From Diprion similis (taxonomy: Eukaryota > Arthropoda > Insecta > Hymenoptera > Diprionidae), in contig NC_060108.1 in NCBI RefSeq assembly GCF_021155765.1, positions 26,685,025-26,749,024 of the forward strand: a DNA stretch of 64,000 nucleotides, written 5' to 3'. The notes below the pieces were generated by a model, which had not been told where the DNA came from, did not search any database, and saw only the letters and a list, made by a program, of their open reading frames with translations. The translations under genes and the position numbers were made by a program. Below are positions 44,601-52,511 of the stretch, in pieces (positions within the stretch are counted from its first letter, which is position 1; each line of letters begins with the position of its first letter).

Positions 44601-47600
44601 CCGGGGTTAAACCAAAAGTTTTCCAGTTCATTCGAGGAGGCCGAGTCTTTTCTACCGTATACTACCCGAACCCTGGAACTTTAACCAGACAAACTTTTTC
44701 GTTCATTCTCTGCAGAACTGGGAACACTTTTCTGTCAAACTATATTTTATTCCCCCTCCATTCCTCTCGTCAGCTGCTCACACGCACGCTGTGCATACAT
44801 ACATACTTCAGAGAATAAGTACGTGTTGTTCCAATTCTCTACATGCTTTTTTAGCCCTAAAGGGTCCTACCTAAATTCACCTACCACGTATTTTACCAGA
44901 GCTGACAATGTTAAATTAACATTCCTAAGACCTACGTACATACCAAAGGTTCAGGACTCTACGTGTCAAGTGCTTTTTTTCACCCTTAAAACCACGGACA
45001 GTATTTTAAACGCGAAATATCAAGTTCACATCTCGCTAGGAAGTTTGTTTGAATTTTGAAGTACTGTACAGTCCGTGAAACGTCTTGAGACATAGTCTAA
45101 GATCGTATTACGAAATACATAATTGTGTAAATGGGTTTTCTTAACTTTTAATCGTCAACGTAATGCAAAACACTTTTCAAGAGACACCAGCCACTCAAAG
45201 AGTTTCAATAGATCGTTGGAAGATCATCTGAGTTTCTATCTGTCAAGTACGATGTAAATTAATAACTCTAAGTGCGTTGACTTCACAAGTCTCACAACCT
45301 CTTATAGTGCAACCTGCACGAGCATAAGTTTGGAAATAAGACATGACTAAACGGTATACGTGTAATTCTGTTCCACAGATCATAGATGGAAACGCGAAGA
45401 CAGAGGTCAGCAACAGAAAGGACCCAGGAGTCTTCTGCGGCGAGTCGGAGCAGCCGCAGACTTTCATATCGGAGACGAGTTTCGTGCGAGTTGTTTTCCA
45501 CGCGGACAATTTCACCGATCAAACCTACTTCAGCTTCGATTCCCGGGCAGAACAGCAGACCGAGGTGTATCTGAGGTACGGTCAGCACCCCGAGCTCTAC
45601 CCGAACCGAAGAGGCGAGGTCGTGCCTGGAAGCTACTGCGAGCGGGTCTTCAAGGACTGTAGGTTGCAGACATGCTACGTCCAGAGTCCGGCCTACCCGG
45701 GAGTTTATCCCCGCGCCCTGCACTGCAAGTACCGACTCAACACCAGGCTGCCCTTCATAAAGCTTTACATCGAGAACGAGGAGTTCAACATAGACGGGCA
45801 ACGGTGCGAGAACATAATGACCTGTCCCATGCGCCCGATAAGCTCAGGCTCCCAGCACTGTCCCTACGACTACATCCGCGTCTTCGACGGGATGAACGAG
45901 ACCAGTCCAGTGATCGGGACCTTCTGCGGAATGGGGAAGTTCCCCTACAGCATCATCGGCACGAGCGAGGATCTCTACGTCGAGTTCGTCTCCTCGCCGG
46001 CTGGCCCGCTGCTCAACACCGGGTTCCACTTCAACGTGGGGAACTGGCCCGGCCACGTCGAGACTGCCGGAGTGAAGAACGGCAGCTGCGATTGGCTTCT
46101 CAGCAGCGAGACCCTCGGCGCCGGCGAGGGGATATTCCTGTCGGTGGCCCATTGGTATCCGCCTCACACGAGCTGCACCTACTTACTGAAGGGCCGCCCA
46201 GGGGAAATCGCCAGGCTGTACTTCCCCAGCTTCCGGGTTAACCGCATCGAGTCACCCATCCAGCTGTACGACGGCGACTGCGGCGAGAGTCTCACCCTCT
46301 ACGACGCCGACTGGCCGGATGATGCGAGGATCATAAAGACCTTCTGCGACACCTTTAGCAGGCCGATGGAAAAGCACGACTTCGTGTCGACTTCGAACGC
46401 TCTATTCGTAAGGTTCGAGAGCAAGACCGGAAGCTACTCGGGTAGCTCGTTGTACTACTGGGCTCACTACGACTTCTTCAACGCGACGAAGTTCGGCGAG
46501 CCTGTGCCGAACACCGAGTGCGACGAGACCTTCGCAGCGTGGAAGGCCCAGACTGGATACCTCCGCTCACCACTCAACACCCTCGTCTACAAACGGCCCG
46601 GCGATCCACCGGCCGACTTGACCTGTACCTACAGCTTCATCACCGACAAGCGGCTCTTCGCTCGCGTCATACTGACCGTGGAAGCGGTCACCTTCAAGGA
46701 CCATCCTTACGCCCAGTGCGGAATGTGCTGGGACAGTCGAGCCGACCGGATCATCGTCAAGGAGCCGCTACCGGGGTCCGGAAAAGGGAGCTGCGTTTGC
46801 CGGCTGGGAAACGGTTCACCGCCGCTGAGGATCGTCTCACGGGGTGAAAAGCTTGATCTGAAACTCCTGGTGGACGGGGCTCACGCCGCGGCCAGCTACT
46901 TTAAGCACTCTTCGCCGCTCTTCGAGGCCAAGTACGAGTTTGCGCACAGTCCGCTATGCGGTCCGGCTCTTTTCCCCGCGACCACCGACGGCGAGATTGA
47001 ATTTCCCCATTACGAGGCCCTCGGCTACGTGACTCCTCCGCGGTCGATCAAGTGCATCTGGGAGCTACGCGTGAATCCGGAACGAGACCTGTGGCTTCAC
47101 TTCGACAAGATAAAGTTCGCTTCGCGCTCCTGCGAGGACGGCAAGCTGGATATATTCCTGCCCGGGATGACCGAGCCTTACCTCGGAATCTGCGGTGAGA
47201 ACGTCAGCGTCGTCAGAGAGATGCCGATCCTCTCAGCTGCCCAGCTCGGCCCCGTCGGTCCCATTTCCGAAACCCAGGACGACGAGCCGCCCGCCGTCAT
47301 CATCCAGTTCACCGGCTCGATGGCGCCCGCCAGAGCGGCCTTCAAGATCGCATGGACGGAGCTCTTCCACCTTCCTCGCGACGGATCCGGAGCTCTCAAG
47401 ACCCAGAAGCTCGAGGACTGCGGCTTCCGGTGCCCAGGTGAGGCCGGATGCATCTCGGCTCGCCTTCTCTGCAACGGTGTCGTCAACTGCCCGACGCCGA
47501 CTGGCACCGCCTTCAACGCCACTTTCCCCGAGGCCGATGACGAGGCCCCGGAAACTTGCGGAGGGCCCGTTGCCGGCGACGGAAGTGGCGTCGTTGGGCC

Positions 47601-47727
47601 CGCCGGGTGGGCCGGAGCTGGACTTGGTGCCGGACTCGCCGCGCTTCTCGGACTCGCCTGTTTCGTTGCTGTTTGTCGACTTTGTCGACGCCGCGGAAGG
47701 TCCAGGGACATTCACGTACCTTACTGA
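7824..47727 (+). CDS. multi-CUB, LDLa-like, single-pass transmembrane protein (3 coding exons)
   Basis: Coding exons are 7824-7911, 28903-29117 and 45379-47727, joined by GT-AG introns of 20,991 and 16,261 bp. Phases agree (1, then 0) and give 883 residues. Residues 1 to about 26 are a signal peptide. CUB1 (about 35-155) is split between exons 2 and 3. Four further CUB-like units follow at about 188-320, 338-468, 482-622 and 628-764, with paired cysteines and the DYIRVFDG-type strand best seen in CUB2. A cysteine-rich LDLa-like module is at 782-828, a Gly/Ala/Leu-rich membrane span at about 841-866, and a short basic tail (CRRRGRSR) ends the protein. Known: CUB/LDLa membrane proteins such as Neto and LEV-10 act as receptor auxiliary or scaffold proteins. 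That this one does so is inference. The yellow-family gene lies inside intron 1 on the other strand. The last exon is clearly more GC-rich than its surroundings. Exon joins are confident; domain limits are approximate, and extra 5' UTR exons are likely. Confidence 0.87.
8400..8430 (+). repeat. ACGTACCT tandem repeat
   Basis: Nearly four copies of an 8-base unit with internal palindromic ACGT. Confidence 0.75.
8840..8870 (+). repeat. AAT microsatellite
   Basis: About ten AAT/GAT units in intron 1. Confidence 0.75.
10225..10279 (+). repeat. 10-bp tandem repeat (CGCCTCCCTT type)
   Basis: About five degenerate copies of a 10-base unit. It produces the repetitive open frames seen around 10.1-10.5 kb. 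Confidence 0.75.
10579..10616 (+). repeat. GA microsatellite
   Basis: GA run of about 38 bases with CG interruptions at its left end. Confidence 0.8.
11640..11666 (+). repeat. CT microsatellite
   Basis: About 13 CT units. A TG-rich run lies nearby at 11509-11540. Confidence 0.8.
12584..12589 (-). terminator. poly(A) signal AATAAA of the yellow-family gene
   Basis: AATAAA on the minus strand, 190 bases past the stop codon at 12779, is the first canonical signal I see downstream of that gene. Confidence 0.5.
12779..14466 (-). CDS. yellow / major royal jelly protein family gene, nested, 5 exons
   Basis: Exons on the minus strand are 14466-14283, 14210-14044, 13978-13760, 13674-13252 and 13078-12779, giving 430 residues, the usual size for this secreted family. 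Residues 1 to about 18 are a signal peptide. The family landmarks run in order: the WKYIDYVWPN segment near residue 26, GRVFLATPR at 63-71, the WDWH...DCSGI block near 100, DDCDRLWIVDSG at 119-130, a VTCW motif in exon 4, and LIEGTLCDLRS at 395-405. The exon 2/3 join uses donor GTGAGT and acceptor AAG|ACG, because this aligns without a gap to the D-[DE]-C-x-RLW motif. The nearer AG at 13999 would shift the frame. An upstream GTG at 14484 is not the start; the ATG at 14466 begins the signal peptide. Known: yellow proteins act in cuticle pigmentation and some bind ligands. I cannot assign the paralogue. The gene lies wholly inside intron 1 of the CUB gene, in reverse orientation. Confidence 0.92.
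14831..14837 (-). promoter_or_regulatory. TATA box of the yellow-family gene
   Basis: Reading the minus strand, TATAAAT is followed about 30 bases later by a CACATTT start-like sequence near 14805. A probable untranslated first exon then ends at a GAG|GTAAGT donor near 14735. The spacing and the coding start at 14466 fit a regulated TATA promoter. The start point is inferred, not observed. Confidence 0.5.
18278..18333 (+). repeat. TCT/TCC microsatellite
   Basis: Imperfect trinucleotide repeat of about 56 bases, read as a serine run in one frame. Confidence 0.8.
19491..19713. mobile_element. MITE-like element with TTAGGGTG ends, about 223 bp
   Basis: It starts TTAGGGTGTTCGTT and ends with the reverse complement of TTAGGGTGGTCGTT, 13 of 14 matching. 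The interior is AT-rich. TATAC occurs one base before the left end and directly after the right end, a possible target duplication. The short terminal repeats make this less certain than the 34-kb element. Confidence 0.45.
31272..31327 (+). repeat. 7-bp tandem repeat, consensus GGRTTAC, 8 units
   Basis: Eight contiguous 7-base units (GGGTTAC, GGATTAC and one- or two-base variants) fill 56 bases exactly. It differs from the usual insect telomere repeat TTAGG. Confidence 0.85.
34054..34297. mobile_element. foldback MITE-like element, about 244 bp
   Basis: Two arms of about 100 bp are near inverted copies. Both begin GCGAAGTAGGTAT, then share GCGTACTGATCCC, TTTTACCGACATTTCAGC and GACACAAACCCTTTTT on opposite strands. 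The central spacer of about 45 bp is unique. ACCTC occurs directly before the left end and one base after the right end, a possible 5-bp target duplication. It has no coding capacity, so it would be non-autonomous. Confidence 0.7.
35941..35978 (+). repeat. ATT microsatellite
   Basis: About 12 near-perfect ATT units with one interruption. Confidence 0.8.
38260..38313 (+). repeat. AAG-rich microsatellite
   Basis: Imperfect AAG repeat of about 54 bases in intron 2. Confidence 0.8.
42888..42909 (+). repeat. CT microsatellite
   Basis: About 11 CT units in intron 2. Confidence 0.8.
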
Positions 47728-48924
47728 TCGTCGGGTTACCCTCAATATCATTCTACAACGCGAACGTAACGCCTTTGTCACGCGATACTATATGGATGCA
47801 TGTAGGTATGTCGGCCGTGGCGCCGGCACACCATCGATACCCTGACTCTTCTCTTCCTCGGTATACATACTACCTTGCGGTATGGCAATTGCGCTACAAA
47901 CCGGATTTCGTATCGTACGAGTTGATTTTTATTATTCCAAAGCATGCGGATCAGTTCGGGTATATTTATTGGAATCGTCTTTTATTGTGGATAGTAGAAC
48001 AGGTACATACATTATTGATTATGTTTGATGATTTTATGTAACACGAGTAATTCGAAACCCCAAGAATTACGATCTGCAACCATTAGAATTACAAACTTAG
48101 GTTATGTGGCGATAAAATGGCGCCGACAACCAGGCTCTGACGCCATGAGGACATTTTCCAATTCCAAGGTAAAATTTTTCAACGCTTTAGTTTCTCCCAG
48201 TGTATTGATCCAATTGTAGATTCAATCAAATTGAACAATCCGAGCTCTAGTCGAGTTGAAATCGGTTAGAACGATGAAATCGGAGCAACGAAAATTTTTC
48301 CAAAGCAGGAGAATCGTGGAATTAAATACATTATAATCTTATTCAGCTCTATCTTTTTGTCTATAGAACTTAAAAATTTTGCATAAAAAAATTCGAATCC
48401 CGTGTTCATTTTCGAACGAGCTTTCACGGCAACCGCAGGCGGATTTTTAGCTCTATATTATTGGATGTGCTTTGTTATCTTTCATGTACCTATTACAAGG
48501 CAGCAGATATCGACATTCGTCGATGACACATTTTCTAGTTCACGCAATAATAATCGATCGTTGAACGAACAGTATAGATACCTACAAGTATATGCATATA
48601 CGTATATTTACATGTATACCACCTGTATAACAGCGATGGTATGAAATATGGATGAATCCGTGCGCGAATACCGACTAAAATATGAGGACACAGGGAATTC
48701 TTTTTTCTTTAGCATTCGTTTTATTTCGTGCTTGGTTATTTGTACATTTTTTTTTTCTTTTTCTTTTTTTTTCCACATTCCTGCCGAGCAGCAACGAGGG
48801 AGGGTGAAAGAGATGGCTTCGTTCGTTCAAATTGTAAATGAAAACACATTTGTGAGTATGTGACATCTGGGACGGTCGTAAAACTTGCTCGTGTCATATG
48901 CGACTTTCGTATCGACGTACATAC

Positions 48925-48951
48925 GTATACCTACGTATTACGTAGGTATAC
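48925..48951. repeat. 27-bp inverted repeat (13-bp arms, 1-base centre)
   Basis: GTATACCTACGTA, one T, then its exact reverse complement. It lies in the probable 3' UTR of the CUB gene, where the RNA could form a hairpin only with a loop larger than one base. Confidence 0.75.
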
Positions 48952-49983
48952 CTATATACATACATTATACCCATGTATGAAATGCGTTCGCGTACGTGAA
49001 AATATGAAATTTCGTTGAGAGGGAGAAAAAGGATTTGTGAATTGTATCGGAACGGAATGAGTATATGAAAAAGGAAACACGCGATGATTCCGAGTGCGTC
49101 TGGGTGTGTATAAAAACTCATTGTCATTATACGTATAATCGTTCTGCAAGCATACTATATATGATTTACCTGTATACCCAAACCTGCAATGTAAACGAAA
49201 AAGGGAGAGGAAAAAGAAAGAAAAAAAATATATACATATATGTATATGGAGAAGTCGTAGGAAGATTCGACGGATGAATGGATGTAAGAGGGTGTGAAAA
49301 ATGTCCGTGATATTCCCTTTATGAATTTTCTACGGCGTTTAACGATCCCTAATGGACCGTAAGGCTAAGGTCCTCGATATTGTAGTAGCGTACCTACCTA
49401 TAACCGCCCCATATAGAAGAGGGGAGGACGAATCGACGAATGCTAATGTCAAATTTATGCCCCGAAACGCGGGCAATAATGATTCAGGAATCGAGCAGCA
49501 ATCAGTCCTCCTCGTCAGGTGAATTTATTCCCACCCTCTCTAGATCCACGACATTAAGCACTACGGTGGGTGTGCGCAGAGTGGCGGAGACACGATCAGA
49601 CAAGCTTTTAGGAGAATTGTCAATGCCTGACAATGAGGAGAGGAGCAGCACCGGCTTAACGCCACGGTATTTCTATTCCTTTTTCTTCCCTGTCTATTTT
49701 CCCATTCTTTAAAAGCGACGGGTTTACAACAGATGCAGAAATTCGTGCGAAATATTAACAAAAATTTCACGCTTGTAAATAGCCAGTGTTTTTAGTAGAA
49801 TGTAGGACAATCATAGCCGTATACAGGATATTATATGTATAAATAAATGAATTAATATAGAAATATAAATAATATATATATATATATAAACTATGTATAT
49901 GATAGATTATACAAATTATAATGTAACGGTGTGTAATTACTCTTGTACACCATTGTAACGATATGATTATTATATTTTTTACT

Positions 49984-49989
49984 AATAAA
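49984..49989 (+). terminator. candidate poly(A) signal of the CUB gene
   Basis: AATAAA in a TA-rich run followed by GC-richer sequence. Alternatives are at 49842 and 50162, and I cannot choose between them from sequence alone. Confidence 0.35.
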
Positions 49990-51048
49990 TAACGAAGCGC
50001 GTTTACGGTGCGCAGTCGAGCCAGGTAAATCAGTTACTGTACATCGGATTTTATACACAGTCCTCGTTTGGTGTATTATAGCCATGGGGGTACGGTCTTT
50101 GCATCGATATCCCATCCCGTTGCGAAAGGGCAATCAATTTCTTGCCTCAATTCCGCTTATGAATAAAGCTGCGGAGCGAGCACGATGAGGCGGGTGAACC
50201 TAAATGTCCTTGCAGATACTTACAACGGGCGTCGCGTGCATAGTCGAGGGTCTTCTTGTTTCTGTCCTTCCGAAGCCGGGACTAATTTCAAAGCGGAAAT
50301 TGCTTTTATTTAAATCTTATGTTAAGTAACCCAATTTGGACGGTCGGACCGAGCCGACGAGAAATAAGCAAACCGAATGCCCACCTCCGAGTAAAAGTAC
50401 GGCGTACGAATCCTCCGCGTTGACGCGACGGCATAAGAAACTCCGCAACTAATTAACTAGAATTCTACTAATGACGGAGACGTAGAGAGTGGCAATAATT
50501 AAGACTGCGCGGAGAATTCCTCTCGTACTTACTTCATTTTCAATAAGAAGCATGCCTGGGTTGAAAATCTTTTGTACCTACTCGGGAGAGTGGAAACGCT
50601 ATAATACCTACAACTGCAGCAAAAAAATAAAATAAGAAATACAGAATGTTAAATTCGTACATTTCAAATCAAGCTTTATGTGGGTATACTGCGAAAGGCT
50701 GAGTCGCGTCATAGCTAGACTCTCGATTCCATTAAATTGAATTCACTTTGGCAACTTATACGCGTACACAGTATACGTTTTGATGCAGTATCTACGTATA
50801 AATATGCATATGATGCAGACCAGGACCGTCCCGCGTATTGATTTCGCTTTAAATTCACGTGAACACGCGATGATTTGAAGCAATTTCGTCGACTATGTAC
50901 GGTAATTGCATACCGTTATTACTGCAGATTCTATTATACATATACACTCACGAGTGCAGCAAAGAGACGGCTCGGGATTTTTATTTCAATTATATTATAC
51001 TGATACTCTCTTTTCATTTACGTTGAATCACGCGATTACTAAGTATTG

Positions 51049-51068
51049 ACATTATGCATGCATAATGT
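51049..51068. repeat. 20-bp perfect palindrome
   Basis: ACATTATGCA followed by its exact reverse complement, 1.4 kb upstream of the innexin start. It contains two opposed ATGCATAAT-like halves resembling POU-domain sites. Confidence 0.75.
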
Positions 51069-52001
51069 GCGTGAGCGGATTCGATTAACGAATTCTAATT
51101 CGCTCGTTCAACTCGCAATGAAATATACCTATTCAACGTTGCGCGAATGTGCCTGCGTCGAAACATCCATCGGTCGATTTATTACTTTTATCTTCATTCC
51201 TGCACCTGTAATGAAATTTTAAACAGAGATTAATGTAAAACGGCTTCCATCCCGCAACTGAGCTTTTAATCTCCTTTGTACTCGCGGGGTTCGACCTGAT
51301 GGGGCGCAAACCCCTGCAGCCCCAGCTCTGTAGGTATTCTCTTTAAGTTCTGTGATATTGCTACACGAACTGTTCAATAATCCATTTCCACTTGGGTTCA
51401 GATAATAAAAGATGCTTGTTTATTCTCTCCGCATTCCGTTACAGCTGCTTGTATCACGATGCGGTATATACTTGGTCGTATTACAACTACAGGGGAAACT
51501 GCTTCACATTCCAAGACTCATCTATACAGCTTACGTACACATTCTTGAAGATTTTTCAGAGATACTTAGAAATTAAAGAAATTTTTTTATTCGTAGTATC
51601 ACAAATTTATACTGTAACAATTACATATTCAAGTCGACAAAGAAGAAGCCTCGAACATTTTTTCTGATAGAATTTCTTCGACATTGCCATTCGTCACTGC
51701 TGTAACTGCACAGCTGCCATTGCTCAAGCCGTTCTAGCTAATATACATACATAGATTGAGAAGAAAAAAAAAGTCACGTAGAGTCGGAAGAATACACCAT
51801 TATGCATATTCATTTTCAGCGGCGAAGAAGGCAGCAAACAAACATGGCGGTGCCGTGGTGATTAAAAATTTGTAACCTAAGGCAAGGTGACGAACTTTAT
51901 GAATAAAAGGCGACAGGCACGATTTAATATCAAATGAAAGTCTTTGGTTAATAACAATAGTTAATAATGTGGAAATGATTTTATGCAACGTGATCAATCA
52001 C

Positions 52002-52008
52002 TATAAAG
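52002..52008 (+). promoter_or_regulatory. candidate TATA box upstream of the innexin
   Basis: TATAAAG 510 bases before the innexin start codon. It would imply a 5' UTR of about 480 bases or a spliced leader exon. Motif evidence only. Confidence 0.22.
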
Positions 52009-52511
52009 CGAAAGGGAGGGGTGGAGAGAAGCCATATTGGCATCTAAGTACTATGACGTAATCTTCATGGCGCATGGCGGTATATTTGAAATAGCTCGAT
52101 GGTGTCGTATATTCAATACAAGGTATTTGCATTGCACGGCTCATCTTGGGGCGGCGACTTGGCGCATAATGTATAGTATAACAGGAATTTCGAAATTATA
52201 CATCCATAACCTACCGCGGTAACAGTGATAATTCAAATCGGGCAGATTGTGAAATTTTAACAATCGGGTGGTTGCAGGGTTGGCGTTGGAGCCGATGGGC
52301 GCCAACTTGTAACAATGGAACGTCGGATATGACAAAGGACGATCGCGCGTTGCCGGAGTCTCGCGATTGTTTCAAAGTTTACGGGGATCAGCCCAGTTTG
52401 ATATACTGCATTGTTCCCCTCGGGCAATTGGGTTCGGGTGCTTTCACGCCATTATTCAGTCGACCCTCCGCAACGTCCCGCGACCACCGATACGCACCGG
52501 AAACTAGGAAA

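Larger units (their letters stand above)
29118..45378. other. CUB gene intron 2
   Basis: Donor GTAAGA at 29118; acceptor TTCCACAG before 45379. It holds the foldback element at 34054-34297, the GGRTTAC tandem repeat at 31272-31327, a G16 tract, and AAG, ATT and CT microsatellites. No nested gene is recognised. The frame at 36086-36553 on the minus strand has no family features. Confidence 0.6.
47728..50167 (+). other. probable 3' UTR of the CUB gene
   Basis: AT-rich, on the sense side of the CUB gene, with no other gene recognised. Canonical AATAAA signals lie at 49842-49847, 49984-49989 and 50162-50167, so a 3' UTR of about 2.1-2.4 kb is plausible. It contains an odd palindrome (48925-48951) and a 90-codon Ser/Thr-rich reading frame (49440-49712) that could be an alternative tail exon. 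The extent is inferred. Confidence 0.4.
50168..52511. other. intergenic region / innexin upstream region
   Basis: AT-rich, with no gene recognised. It contains a perfect 20-bp palindrome at 51049-51068 and a TATAAAG at 52002-52008 that could serve the innexin. An open frame from about 52272 runs into the innexin start but does not resemble an innexin N-terminus. Confidence 0.5.

Noticed and set aside
45292..45801. 169-codon frame antisense to the start of the CUB large exon
   Set aside because: It mirrors a GC-rich coding exon with strong third-position bias and has no family features.
47178..47781. Two antisense frames (177 and 182 codons) and two other sense frames over the 3' end of the CUB exon
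   Set aside because: Shadows of the true frame in GC-rich sequence; Ser/Arg/Pro-rich composition without domains.
51280..51340. GGTTCGACC sequence resembling a tRNA T-arm
   Set aside because: No acceptor, D-arm or anticodon stem can be paired around it. I found no tRNA in the window.
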